Assembly: GCA_905221615.1 (NCBI GenBank)
Contig: CAJNDT010006013.1
Span: 471,571 to 535,570, forward strand
Origin: Symbiodinium sp. CCMP2592
Taxonomy: Eukaryota > Sar > Dinophyceae > Suessiales > Symbiodiniaceae
Direction: 5' to 3'
DNA: 64,000 nucleotides
The notes below the pieces were generated by a model, which did not search any database, had not been told where the DNA came from, and saw nothing but the letters and a program-made list of their open reading frames with translations. Shown here piece after piece: positions 1 through 11,327 of this stretch. The position numbers and the translations under genes are program-made. How positions within the stretch are numbered: the stretch's first letter is position 1; each line of letters opens with the position of its first letter.

Positions 1-794
1 CACCCACCCAGGCAAGCCTTGGTCGACGGGTCCAAGCCTCTCTCTGAGAGGCAAGCCTTCACAGCTTTGTTTTGCTAAAACAGCTGCAGCAGTAGAAACC
101 CGGAACAAGAGACATATATGCATACACACATCACTGAAGTACGAGGAGGCACAGCGCAATGGAAGCAGCACGTTTGCTTTTTGCAGGCAGAATGGCTCAT
201 AAGTTCGAGGGTGCCCATTATAGACCATGACAACTTTTCATGCCTGGGCAAGCCTCAGGCCAGCCTCACAGCTTTTCATGCCTGGGCAAGCCTCAAGCCA
301 GCCTCACAACGTTTTGCAGCCGCTGGTCCTCATGCGCCACCCACAGCCGCTCCCGGACCTGCTCCTGGCATTTGTACCGTGGTGGTGCCGGACCGCAGGC
401 TTTGGGGAGCTGGGGCCGCCATGCGCAGCAGGTGCCGAGGCACCGCTGCATTGCGCTGAAGAGTGAAGCAATGCCGAATTGTCATGTTCTCCATGGTTGC
501 GTTCCGGCCCGGAAGCCAGAGGATGACGGCCCTGCCTTCGTCCTGCAGAACACTCTCGAAAAACGGCATTGCTACAGCCGGCTCGTGCCAAAAAGGCGGA
601 ACATGAATCCTTGTCTTGCAACACATGCTCTCGAAAGCTTTCAGGAGGACCTGATAATGAACTCACGGAAACTGCTTCCTTTCGCAAAGGAGTCAGACAG
701 TCTGCATGCATGGCATGCATGCCATGAGGCAAAAACCCCCTGTATCCACGTTTGTCGCATGCAGGGGCAAGCCTCCTGCGCCATGGCGTTGCTT

Positions 795-2782
795 TCAGCT
801 GCCAGGCCTATAGATCTGCAGAATCCGCAGCCTCAGCTTGACAGGCACAGCTTCGTGCTCAGAGCTCCAGGCACGTATGCCCCGCTCTTCCGAGGCCTCG
901 AAGAGGTCAGGTCCCACTTGATTGCAAATAACACCATGAAAGCCCAACCATTGTGCGCCATCCAACGACGCAGCTTGCAAGCACTCGTCCACGACCATGA
1001 CCTCGGCCGTGCCGGGCTTCCAGATTGTATCTCCCGCAGCTCACTGAAGAAGAGCGGGTTCTGCAGTATATGGCTCACGTTGCTGTAGGCGGCCCGCATG
1101 TTCAGGTTTTGCTGCAGATGGCTCCCATTGGCAATGGAGGCCAGACTCTTCACGACCGCGTTCTTGCGCTCCTTATATTTGATAATTATAATGGGTCCCA
1201 ACTTAAACACTTATATAAACCAACTCTTATATACATATATATATATATATATAAGTATAAACAAACACAAATGCAAACGAGATTCTGTCACGAAACATGA
1301 CATGTTCACCCCAAACTTTTCCATGCAGCCGAGGACATGGAAAGCCCAGTGAAACTTGGGCTTCACGCAGTTCTCATAAAGCCGGCGGAAGAGGCGGGCA
1401 TGCTCTGCAATGCATCTGCGCAGCTCCTGCAACTGCTGCACCGCCCTGTCTCCGCTGCCAAGAATACGGAAAATCTTGGCCAGCAGTGCCAGGCATCTGC
1501 AGTGCTCCGCAGTCTCGGGAACATGCCTCAAGACATCCTGCCGTAGAGCATCCAGAATAAGAACCGCCGTCAGGAGCTCGCCTGCGAAGCATTTCAAGCA
1601 GCTGTCCGGCTCCTTGTTCAGCCTCTCCGCAAAAAAACCCTTGCAAAGGTTGCTGGTCCTTTGCGGAAGCCGCCATTGTTGGGCATACTCATCAAGCATG
1701 TCCAAAGACACGCCCCGGTCAACGAGAATTTTGAGAAACTCGTTGACCTCGTATTGGCCCATGCCACTGCTGGCACAAAGAATGTGCATCCAGTCCCAAT
1801 ACACATGCTGAACGCAGTCCACGCTGTCCTTCCACGGCGCACAAAACAGCACGGCATTTGGATGCATGGTGAGGCCGAAAAGCTGGCCCAGCTTCTTTTG
1901 ATCCTTCTTGGGCGCAATTTCCAGCTTCTGACACATTGTTCGAAAGGTCTGGCTGCTGTGTAACACGAACTTGCCGGGGTCGTCGCAGCTATAGTGCACA
2001 AGGCCCGGTACCGTCACACTGTGCTTGTCCATGTGACCCAGCACGTTCATGCAGTGGCAGCACGGCTTTGTGCCCGTTGCTCCACGCAAGCTGAAGGTTT
2101 CCCGGATGGCCTTCTCGTCCCCGACAAAACACTCGAAAGATCCCTGGGCCAGGAAGGTACCTTTGCTGCACTTCAACGGAAACCCAGTCTTGAAGTTCCA
2201 CCGAAAGTGCTCACCAAAGAATACATCCATTGTCTTACAGAAAAGATGGCTAAGGCCTCCAGGGACATCGGAGAGCAGCTTGCACGGAAAGGCGCTGAAG
2301 TGGAACCAGGCACCTGTCTGGCACCTCACCCAGTCGGGCAAATCCAGACAGGTGAAGTAAAAACACACCTGGGCCCTCCCATGGTCCGGTCGAAGCGGGT
2401 TGCCAGGCTTGGTCTCGTCGGAATAAAGGCCTATCCTCAAACGGCCTTTCTCATCCATGATCCGCTGCAACATGTCCCCGAAGCTGGGCACCCTTTCTGT
2501 CAGCAAGAAGAGGAGGGCCATGGGCTGCACGAAGTGCCAGTGAAACCCATACTTTTCCTCCTTCTTGCCGCCGACCAGGGTGAGCTGGAGATGCTGCAGC
2601 AGCTCACCGCAGGGGCAAGCAGGGCTCTCCAGAAACTGCAGCACTTCATCCGTTATACGGCGGCGCTCAGTTCGCAGCTGGCCTTCATCATGTTCCCTCC
2701 GTGCCAAAACCGAGAAGGAAACAGTGTCGGCCAGCGTCCCTGCTGAAGCAGCCCTGGCTCGCTTGAGCGGCTGCAAAGTCAT
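795..2782 (-). CDS. Transposase-like protein of a dinoflagellate repeat family, frameshifted near its 3' end
   Basis: Not assignable to a named transposase, but it resembles abundant transposase-like proteins of Symbiodinium. Exon 1 runs from the ATG at 2782 to about 1286 and encodes roughly 500 residues, including YWDWMH (a D-x-x-H site), a Cys-rich CCHCMN segment and, near its end, KPKFHWAFHVLG. The frame continues in an exon starting at 1171 (ERKNAVVKSLASI), giving the expected TERK-type junction across a 114-bp AT-rich intron with GA...AG ends. About 130 bases into exon 2 the likely continuation (GDTIWKPGTAEVMVVDECL, open to 795) lies in another frame behind a stop, so this copy is probably disabled. 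The same overall design recurs at 29892-31848. An alternative is a domesticated relative, but the frameshift argues for decay. Confidence 0.6.
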
Positions 2783-3293
2783 GGCAGCCCCATGGCTTTG
2801 TCAGGCACGCCTTGACAGCTTGGGGCATGCCTCGAGATTCTGCTGGCAGGCAAGCCTTGCCAGCTTTTTCTTTTTTACTTATCACATATATTTGGAATCT
2901 TCTTTTCAAGCATAGGGTTTATTAGGGTCTAGGGTTTAGAGTTTATGGTTTAGGGTTTATAGGGTTTACGGAGGGGCCAACCTGCTTCAGCTGCTTGAGG
3001 AGTCAGTCTGTTTAGCTATACCTGTATACTGGTCGCTGGAGAAGCTTGAGTTTTCGAACAAACTCTCAAGTTTCGAATCGTGGGTTTTATTCGAGCAAAC
3101 AGAAGTGGTCCAGGAAATGTGCAGGCCTGCATCTTTCAAACCTTTCGAGGATCTGGCTTGCCTTTTCTCTTCTGCAAAAGACTTCGAGTCGTGCAAGGAC
3201 GGGCAAGCCTCGTCAATTCCCGAAACCCTTCACGGCCTTTTAGAGCTTGTAGCTGTTTCTTTTAAGGCTTTTGGGCTAAACTTCAAGGAGCTG
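2783..3293. other. Spacer with a degenerate TTTAGGG tract
   Basis: No convincing exon. Positions about 2907-2965 hold six or seven imperfect copies of a TTTAGGG-like unit. Short AGGCAAGCCT dyads occur at both ends of the spacer. Confidence 0.5.
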
Positions 3294-4398
3294 TCACTGC
3301 GTGAAGGGATACGGAAAGCCCTTTTCAGGATGCGGCGGCGGAGCCGATGCTTTGGAAGTCAGGTTCAAGGTGTCCAGCACCGCCACCTCTTCCTGCTCGC
3401 CCTCTGCTTCCGAGGTCGGGCTTGCCGTCTCCCGAACAGGCGCCACCAGCTCCTCCTCTGCGGAGGCCTGAAAGTCAGGGCCGGGCGATGCCTCAGCCGC
3501 CTCCTCTTTGGGCTCAGCCTTGGGCACCGGAGGCTCCGGCGCTTCTGCAGCTGGCGCTTCTGCAGCTGGCGTTTCTGCAGCTGGCGCTTCTGTAGCTGCT
3601 GCTTCTGCAGCTGCCGCTTCTGCAGCTGGTGCTTCTGCAGCTGCTGCATCTGCAGCCGGCACAGGCTCCGGCTCCTGGGCTGGCGAAGAAGACGAGCTTT
3701 CCTCCTCCGTCTTCGGCTGCAGGTCCTCCTTCTGGGCGATCTTGCTTGCCCCGGCATCGTCCTGCGTGCACAATATACACTTTGAGAGGCGAGCCTTCAA
3801 ATTTACATTTGAATTTATATACATATTTATATCTTTACTTTGAGAGGCGAGCCTTCTCAAATATATATATATATATATGTATGGGTTTATAGAATGTGTA
3901 TATATATAGGGGTCTTATAAGGGTAAAACAACGGTCCTTGGAGGCCGGTGACTCCTGCTGGCTGCTGGAGCTGCCACTGCCAGCACTGTGGGAGCGTGAG
4001 CGTGCTGGCGCTGGCTGGCCGCTGTTGCTGGCAGCTGCAGCGGGAGGCGAGCGGCTGCGTGTGCGTGGCGGCCTTCGCTCCTGCCAGTACAGGTCGGCCT
4101 CGACCTTGCGCAAGCGGCTCTCATGAAGGGCACTTTGGTGCCCTCTGCAACGTCTGAAGTTGCAGCACACTCGTCTCCAGCGTCGAGATCCTGGTGAGTG
4201 CGATGTGGAGCTGCATCGCAAGTTCCCCGTTACCGGCGGCGTTTTAGGCGCCGGCGGCGCTTCAAAGGCGCCTTTGGCTGGGCCCTTGCCTTTGCCCTTG
4301 TTGGCCGCCTTTGAGCATGGTCCAAGAGGGGGACCATGCGCAGGGCCCTTTGGCTTGGCCGCCCCCGCCACGGAGTTGGCGATCCTCTGCTCCGCCAT
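3294..4398 (-). CDS. Low-complexity RS-rich / Ala-Glu-Pro-rich hypothetical protein, two exons
   Basis: Function unknown. Exon 1 (4398-3937) starts MAEQRIANSVAG, carries a Lys-Gly stretch (NKGKGKGPAKG) and an RTRSRSPP / SRSHSAGSGSSSS region typical of disordered RS-type nuclear proteins. Exon 2 (3761-3294) encodes EAPAAEAPAAE-type repeats, about fifteen units of AP/AE, and ends FPYPFTQ before a TGA. The intron 3936-3762 has GA...AG ends, and both junctions read AG|GAC; frame is preserved (SPASKDDAGASK). Between about 4225 and 4115 the better helical reading (LETSVLQLQTLQ) lies one frame away, so two compensating indels are possible. It may be one end of a longer gene. Confidence 0.5.
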
Positions 4399-4616
4399 CT
4401 CCTTCGGCTGCCATCAGCCTTGAAGGCGGAAAGGGACCGAGGTGGCCCTGGACTCCTGGACGGTCCGGCCGAGCCATGGAAGGCGGGCCACGCCTCTGCA
4501 CTCCTTTGGGCAAAGCCTCGAAGTCAAAAACGGGCGAAGCCTCGGAAAACTGTGCTTCGCTTGCCGACTGTGCGTGGCTGTCTGCGTGGCTGCGTGCCTG
4601 AAAGTCTTGGGTGTTT

Positions 4617-4735
4617 GCTTGCTGTGTGGCTGAGAGTGTGCTGCCTCTGTGTGGCTGAGAGTGTGGGTGTTTGGTTGCTGTGTGGCTGAGAGTGTGCTGC
4701 CTCTGTGTGGCTGAGAGTGTGCGTGCTGCAGTGTC
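4617..4735 (+). repeat. Tandem repeat of about 55 bp, two copies
   Basis: The unit contains GTGTGGCTGAGAGTGTG twice and is repeated with one variant linker. The core word occurs four times in all. Confidence 0.7.
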
Positions 4736-4749
4736 TGTTTGCTGCCCTT

Positions 4750-4770
4750 CTTGCAGCCAAAATGGCTGCT
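4750..4770 (-). other. Spliced-leader-like 21-mer, diverged
   Basis: On the minus strand this reads GCAGCCATTTTGGCTGCAAG. It matches the 13-nt core AGCCATTTTGGCT of the dinoflagellate spliced leader with one inserted G before CAAG. It lies about 350 bp upstream of the minus-strand gene starting at 4398. The core is itself palindromic, so chance similarity cannot be excluded. Confidence 0.3.
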
Positions 4771-5608
4771 TCTTCTGCGGGCGAGCCTCGCAGTGGAGCC
4801 ATGTCGCGGTTCGTCCGGAGCGACGGCCCTGCGGGCATGCGACAGCACAAAAAATGAACCGGATAAATGATAAGAATTATTGAGGCGGAAAACAAATGAT
4901 ATATTGGCTTGGATGTAAACATGATTTCCGGAGATGAAAAGCGAGTTCCCGGCGATGGCCAAAAAATGAACTTGAAAAAAGTGCGGTTTTCGGGGCGGGG
5001 GATTCCTATATATTGTACGTTGAAGAATCGTGTACGTCGTGGTGTTGCCTGCGTGTTCCAAAACATGCGTGGTCGGTTGATTTCGGCGGAAACATGCAGG
5101 GTTGTTTTCTGATTCGGAAGCAAAAATTGGATCCGCGGAGTGTTGTTTTCTGATTTCGGGAAAAGCAACGGGCGGTTTTCGGGTGATCTACGTCGGTTCT
5201 CCGGGGGCAGCAAAAATGGATGCACGGCGGGTTTTCGGTCCGTCTACATCGGTATTTGGGGGGTGCCTCGCAGCCCAGTTATAACTGCCACGTGGTACTT
5301 ATAATCGCGATCTACGAGGACCCCATAAGTGCAGTTATAACGCACCCAAATGGTTACGTCCAATATATAACTTTTGCATGACTTATAACGGGAATATACT
5401 CAAATACCTCATGTATAACATAACCTTAGGTATGTTATAATCCCTGATAGCACATTTATATAAGTTCATGTTATATATGCTATAAGCACAGCGGCCGCCT
5501 AAGTATACACGAGATCGTCAAGTTCCGAAACACTACGACTCAAAAGAATCCCGTTGAGATGCCGAATGGGGCAAGACAGGAAAGCTGCTTTCAGAATCTG
5601 AGCCCAAA
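4771..5608. other. No gene seen; TATAA-rich stretch
   Basis: No coding signal. From about 5279 to 5490 the words TATAAC, TATAAT and TTATAA occur about ten times at irregular spacing. No function is inferred. Confidence 0.4.
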
Positions 5609-6240
5609 CTCCGAAATGCAAGCCAACGGAATACAGAGCTTGTTCTCTTCCCGCTATTCCGAAATGTGCAAGAATCAACAATCCCCGCGTCTCCTGGCCG
5701 ACCTCCTCCCTCCCTGCTGAAACTCAACCGAGGAGCAATCCTGAATCCGTTGAACTGCCTTACAAAGCAAACCATGCAAGACGTTTCCACATTGTCAGCC
5801 CCAGTCGACCGTCCCGGCCTGTGAACGAATCACATTCCGGGCACCTTCGCAGGTGCCGGGAGCAGTTCGACCAAAAGCGATAAGTTGCTGAGCCTCGGGA
5901 ACCTGCTGCGTCCATTCTGTTTGTTAGCTGCATAGCACTCACAAGGAGGTCTCCAGGCCAAGGTTCAAGGTGTTTAAGATGTACGCTTCATATGACCGCT
6001 CTGGTTGCGGTCACCCACAGCGAGTGATCCACACCAGCAAGCTAAGGGAGATCAGGGGCCTACGTGGAGCCTCGCAAAGCCAGCGCATGATTCTTCTCTG
6101 CTAGCTGGATACCGCTTCGTACAAGATCTCCAGGCAGCAACACAAGAAGAGAAGGAAGCCCACGGCTGCAAGTCAACGCAAGGGTTTTCCAGCATCTACG
6201 GCAGTCATATTCCGCAAGAAGCAGTAGAGGCCTCTGTGTG
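5609..6240 (+). repeat. Direct repeat A, copy 1 (about 630 bp)
   Basis: Starts AACTCCGAAATGCAAGCC and includes GTCGACCGTCCCGGCCTGTG, GACCGCTCTGGTTGCGGTC (an inverted repeat) and CAGGCAGCAACACAAGAAG. It matches 6895-7520 along its whole length with scattered substitutions and small indels. No long reading frame is conserved between copies, so it looks non-coding or long decayed. Confidence 0.8.
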
Positions 6241-6894
6241 TGTGTGTGTGTGTGCGCGCGATGGATACCGGCTGCAGCTGAAGAACCTAACAATGACCGT
6301 GCCAGCAGGATTCAGGCCCTAATTACTCTTGGTTTACTAGCAACTTCATTCCAGTGCACCGCATGGACACGGCGCTGCAGCGCTCCCAGAGCGAAAGTCT
6401 TCCTCATGCGCAACATGGCGGAGTTCTTCGTGGTGCTGGTCTGCAAACCATGCACACATGTTGCGTGCAAGCTGTTCTCCGTCGACCGCGTCGACAGGTG
6501 CTGGGCCGCTGAGATCCGTTCGTAGGACGCCGACACACACAGCATCCTCGATTCCACCGTAGCAACATCAGGTGTTTCCTTGTGGAGGACATCTCGTCGT
6601 AGCATGCGGCAACACGCAGTCGGACCTTCAGATCAGCCGCGCCAAGCAAACAGTGGCTGTATTTCAGGTTGCCATGCAGGGAGGCTGCTCTGTCTCGTTC
6701 TCGCTCTCGAGCTCATCCCAATCTGCTTCGGGAGTTGTCCAGCTGCGAGAACTTGCAGGACGCATCGGGAGACACGTGTTACAGCACATTGTCAATCCAG
6801 GTGCTCCCCTCACGACATGTCGCGGGTCCATCGCACAAGCCCGGCGTCGCCAACATTCTTTTTCCTTTCTTCTCTACATCCGTACATGGATTCA
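6241..6894. other. Spacer between the direct repeats; no gene seen
   Basis: It contains a short GT run (6236-6256). No exon with a splice context was found. Confidence 0.4.
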
Positions 6895-7520
6895 AACTCC
6901 GAAACGCAATCAAGGGAATACACAGCTTGTTCTCTCTACTCTATTCCGAAATGTGCAAGAATCAACAATCCTCGTGTCTCCTGGCCAACCTCCTCCCTCC
7001 CTGCTGAAACTCGACCGAGGAGCAATCCTGAATCCGTTAAAGTGCCTTAAAAAGCAAACCAGACAAGACGTTTCCATGTCATCAGCCCCAGTCGACCGTC
7101 CCGGCCTGTGAACGGGGCACATTCCGGGCACCTTCGCAGGTGCCGGGAGCAGTTCGACCAAAAGCGATGATTTACTGGACCTCGCGAACCTGGTGCGTCC
7201 ATTCTGTTTGTTATAGCTGCATAGCACTCACGAGGAGGTCTCTAGGCCAAGGTTTAAGGTGTACGCTTTATATGACCGCTCTGGTTGCGGTCGCCCACAG
7301 CGAGTGATCCACACCAGCAAGCTAAGGGAGATCAGGGGCTTACGCGGAGCCTCGCAAAGCCAGCGCATGATGGTTCTCTGCTAGCTGGATACCGCTGTGC
7401 GCAAGATCTCCAGGCAGCAACACAAGAAGAGAAGGAAGCCCATGCCTGCAAGTCAACCCAAGGCATTTCTGGAATCCACAGCAATGACATTTCGCAACAA
7501 GGAGTAGCGGCCTGTGCGTG
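6895..7520 (+). repeat. Direct repeat A, copy 2 (about 630 bp)
   Basis: Second copy of 5609-6240, in the same orientation and offset by about 1.28 kb. A 12-bp segment (GTGTTTAAGATG region) present in copy 1 near 5970 is shortened here. Confidence 0.8.
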
Positions 7521-8704
7521 ACATCTTAAATTCCGCACACGACTCTCGTCCGTCCGAAGATTAGAAGCTTGTGCGAAATTTTTAGCCTGCAGCTGAACAA
7601 GAGAACAATGGCCACGTCTGAAAGCAAAACCATGAAGCTCCTAGAACCCTTGTACCGCAACGACGCTTATTCGAACCGAGAGCACGAGTCCGCGTGGAAC
7701 GTTGTCGCAAACCCAGCACAACAGGTTATCAGTCCGCTGAAGACGGTTTTGTGCGACGTGTCCAGGCTGGAAAGGAAGAACCACGAAAAAGACTGTGGCT
7801 GAATGTTAAGACCCACACTTTTCCTAGCTATTACAGGTACGGACGGGCCATGAGACGGCTTGTCGGGGGGGGTCCAGCAAGTATCCTAACAGATGTTATT
7901 GGGATTCCATTGTGTCAGTCCAGAAGTAGGGTACGGAAAATGCACATGCCAGCGGGATCCGGTCCCCAGTCTTTCTTGAGCATCAACTCCATGGCCGGAC
8001 ATCGCGTTGCAGCGGTAATCCTCCTGCGGCACCTCGGTACTCTTGTCCGCAGCAGTGCTCTGGCGATCAAAGTGACGCAGCGATCGAAGAGGTGTTCGCC
8101 GGGCTCCCCGTGCTTGGTCAAGGCTGCGCCAGTGCTCGGACATGTTCCATCACCTTCTTCGTGGTCATCGACAGAGAGATGAGGGCGACGTCGAATGTTC
8201 GCCCATTCCATGTGGTTTGGCCGCTCTCGAGTTCCAAAAGCCAACGAAGCAGCAGAATTCAGGAACCCTCTTAATTCTTAACTCGACCTTCCTCAAGGAG
8301 CATGATCCCCACGATCTGAAATCATTGGAATGCCTGACACAAGTCCGTCAAAGACAGCTAAGAGGAACGCCCGTTCCAACTGGCTTGTTTTTTTCCCCCG
8401 TTCTATTTCCAAAAGCGACGGGTCTAACGTCTCGACAAGAGAAGCGGGCTTTACAACTCTGCTTCGGTCGACCGCCCCGGCCTGCCAAGATAGGCGACAC
8501 TCGACTTGGACTGTCCCGAAGACGTCGGTACCTGCCACAAGCACAGGGGTGCTCAAGGTTCTCTACTCGTCGATCCATCCTAAAAAGTGCGACGGCTGCT
8601 GTCGGTCCTGAACCTGAAAACACACGAGAAATGTCATGGCATGCAACAACCAACCTGACTTAAACACGGCGCTGGAAGCCTACCCTGCTGCCGCCGAGTG
8701 GGTC
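7521..8704. other. No gene recognised
   Basis: Short frames only. A partial echo of repeat A (GTCGACCGCCCCGGCCTG) occurs near 8468. Nothing supports a gene. Confidence 0.4.
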
Positions 8705-8800
8705 ATCATCTCGCACAGACTACTGGCTAGCCAGAACGTGCAGAGACATAAAGGGGGCTCCCAGCAGGCACATTAGCTCATATGTCCTGCTGTCATAGGG
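8705..8800 (+). repeat. Direct repeat B, copy 1
   Basis: CATCATCTCGCACAGACTAC through the hairpin at 8762-8792 recurs at 10626-10720 with few differences. Confidence 0.75.
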
Positions 8801-8873
8801 AGCAGGTCCCCGTTGGCCTCAAGAGCCCCGAAAATCCCAAACAGCGGCCCGCCACACCCGGCTAACGGTGTGG
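8762..8873 (+). ncRNA. Candidate structured RNA repeat, two hairpins (copy a)
   Basis: Hairpin 1 (8762-8792) pairs CAGCAGG with CCTGCTG around an ACAT...ATGT inner helix and a TAGCTCAT apex, followed by TCAT. Hairpin 2 (8852-8873) pairs CCACACC with GGTGTGG around CGGCTAAC. Other copies change stem bases on both sides together. Whether it is transcribed is unknown; it could be the head of a SINE. Confidence 0.4.
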
Positions 8874-9227
8874 ACTACAAGCTGCCCTGCACTAGCCATC
8901 CTTCAGAGAAGTGACACCCGGATAACGGCGTACAACTACAAGCTGCCCTGCACTACGTTCTTCCCTCAAGGAAGCTGTGCGCGAAACAGCGAGTCCTGGG
9001 TAGCGGCCACACATATGCCTCAACATACCGGCAAGCGAATCGACAAGAATTCTCTGATCAATAGCAAGCGCAGTACTCAACGGCAAACCAAGCAATGTTC
9101 TCTGTGCAGGCATGAATGAGACAGTGAACACAACAACACAGCCATCTCCCAAGAACGGCCTCCCTTCTTTGTCCGGTATTGCTTCCGGTGACTTGCATGA
9201 CTGCTTCGATGTCACCAGGTCAAGCCC

Positions 9228-9343
9228 CAGCCGGCGCATTAGCCCATGTGCCCGGCTGTCATCTACCCCCTGCCCTGGGATAGGTTGGCCTGAAGGCAGT
9301 GACAAAGGCAAAACCGAACGCCTCACACCCGGCCAATGGTGTG
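9228..9343 (+). ncRNA. Candidate structured RNA repeat, two hairpins (copy b)
   Basis: Hairpin 1 (9228-9258) pairs CAGCCGG with CCGGCTG. Hairpin 2 (9324-9343) pairs CACACC with GGTGTG around CGGCCAAT. The loop word CATTAGCCCATGTG and the trailing TCAT are kept. Confidence 0.4.
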
Positions 9344-10054
9344 GGGAGCAACCCTGATGGGGCAGGGGTTGACTCCTTAGGTAAGGCAACCCCGAAGAGG
9401 TTCGACTGGCACTCTGCCTCGGCACTCTGCCTCTGTCGTCGATCCAAGAGAACAGAAAGCATGTGCTCAGCAGAAAGAGATATAACCTAATCATGGGTTA
9501 GCGGCCTCCCCCATTTGATGAAACCCACCCCACTCGGCCAAGGTGGGTCGCCATGCTCACAGGGAATATTAAGATGACAGCGCTGTGCCGGATCCCGTCG
9601 CAGCTGTTGCTTGCAGGCCCCCAGCACACCAGCGACGTTACAGATCGCGTCGTATTGGTTTGCTTCGGCTTAAACAATGCTGGGCAGTGCGCCGCTACAA
9701 ACAAACCAGGCACAGGCTGCCATCACCACTGTGAGTAGCAGGCTCAAGGCACAGCTGGCGGCTGGGGTAGTGGTAACTTACAGCAGGATGCTACGCTGCC
9801 ACTACAGTTACAGGCCATGCCAAACGATCAACGATAGACCTGATTTCAGGGCCACTTGCACGCAAAAGTGAGCACAGGCAAGAACTGAATTAGGCACTAT
9901 CTCACCCCTCTCTTCACAAGACAACTCAAGCGGCCTCCCTTTTAGGATCTCACCGGGGGGGGGAAGGACACACGAGGAGGTAAGGCAAATCTCCCTAACA
10001 GGACAGGCACAGATGGCCTCCCCTCTTGGTTGGGAGCCCACCGCAGGATCTCCA

Positions 10055-10420
10055 ACCGGACCACCCCACCCGGCGCTTTAGCCCATGTGCCCGGGTGTCA
10101 TAGGCCACAGCCCTGGCACGTCGGCCTCGAGGTGGTTCAGATGCCGCGAGGCACTCGAAGCCGCACACCCGGCCAGCGGTGTGCACGGACCGCTGGGCCG
10201 TCGAATCCGCGCGGGTACGGCAAGGTGTCGCCTTTATCCGCTGAACTTGCATGAGAGAAGACAAGTGAATCGACGAACCTTTTTGTTTTTCTGAGCAAAA
10301 GCAAACACAGCAAAGCAGCGCATCGCTGAGATTCCCATCACAGCAGCCCGACATGTCGACCCACAACGAGTCGTCCATGACGGACTGCACGCCTTGTCTT
10401 TAAATTTTCGTTGACGCATT
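10055..10420 (+). repeat. Direct repeat C, copy 1 (about 365 bp)
   Basis: Runs from GGACCACCCCACCCGGCG to TTTAAATTTTCGTTGACGCA and is about 90 percent identical by eye to 10822-11178. It includes the hairpin pair of copy c. Confidence 0.85.
10067..10184 (+). ncRNA. Candidate structured RNA repeat, two hairpins (copy c)
   Basis: Hairpin 1 (10067-10097) pairs CACCCGG with CCGGGTG. Hairpin 2 (10163-10184) pairs GCACACC with GGTGTGC. Both outer pairs differ from copies a and b in a compensated way. Confidence 0.4.
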
Positions 10421-10625
10421 ATCGGTTTTTCCTTCTTTGCTCGGAACCTGGAAGTCTGGCCCGGACAGCAGGATCGGAGTGCGCAGAAATCCAGCCTTTC
10501 ACAAGTTTGATCACAATCTGAAGTAATTACGTAATTGCCATAATACTCGATTCGGCCTTCCATGCTGCGGACCGGACTCGGTCGATGAACAGTTCCACAG
10601 CCTCCTTTGCTGGCACCGAGCGGGG

Positions 10626-10720
10626 CATCATCTCGCACAGACTACTGGCTAGCCAGAATGTGCAGAGACATAAAAGGAGCTCCCAGCAGGCACGTTAGCC
10701 CATATGTCCTGCTGTCATAG
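10626..10720 (+). repeat. Direct repeat B, copy 2, ending in a lone hairpin 1
   Basis: Matches 8705-8800. The hairpin at 10684-10714 again uses CAGCAGG/CCTGCTG; its loop has CACGTTAGCCCATATGT, altered in the loop but not in the stem. Confidence 0.7.
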
Positions 10721-10821
10721 GGCAGGGTCGACTCCTTAGGTAACGCAAAAAGATCTTCCTAGCATGACAAGCACGGATGGCCTCCCCTGTAGCTGTGTAA
10801 GCAGAATGCAGACACAACACT

Positions 10822-11178
10822 GGACCACCCCACCCGGCGCATTAGCCCATGTGCCCGGGTGTCATATGCCACAGCCCTGGCACGTCAGCCTCAAGGTGGT
10901 CCAGATGCCTCGATGCACTTCAAGCCGCACACCCGGCCAGCGGTGCCGATGGGCCGTCGAATCCGCGCGGGTACGGCAAGGTGTCGCTTTTATCCGCTGA
11001 ACTTGCATGAGAGAAGGCAAGTGAATCGACGAACCTTTTTGTTTTTCTGAGCAAAAGCAAACACAGCCAACCAGCGCATCCCTCAGATTCCTATCACAGC
11101 AGCCCGACACGTCGACCCACAGCGAGTCGTCCATGACGGACTGCACTCGTTGTCTTTAAATTTTCGTTGACGCATCGT
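10822..11178 (+). repeat. Direct repeat C, copy 2
   Basis: Second copy of 10055-10420. Hairpin 1 is intact at 10831-10861 (CACCCGG/CCGGGTG). Hairpin 2 near 10929 is cut short by a deletion after CAGCGGTG. Confidence 0.85.
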
Positions 11179-11327
11179 CGGCACTCACGCCGCAGACTTT
11201 GCCACGTGCGAACGCAATATCGGGAATCCGGTTGCCACGGCCCCATACATGTCAACCACAGCACGGCAGCCGTGACGGGCAGGCAAATATGCAATTCGGC
11301 ACCTGGAAATGTGCACGTCAGGACCTA

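Noticed and set aside
3541..3660. CRISPR-like regular repeat
   Set aside because: Fifteen-bp units code for Ala-Pro-Glu in frame and have no unique spacers.
8892..9494. 200-codon minus-strand frame
   Set aside because: It runs through hairpin repeats whose other copies do not keep the frame; the hairpins explain the sequence better.
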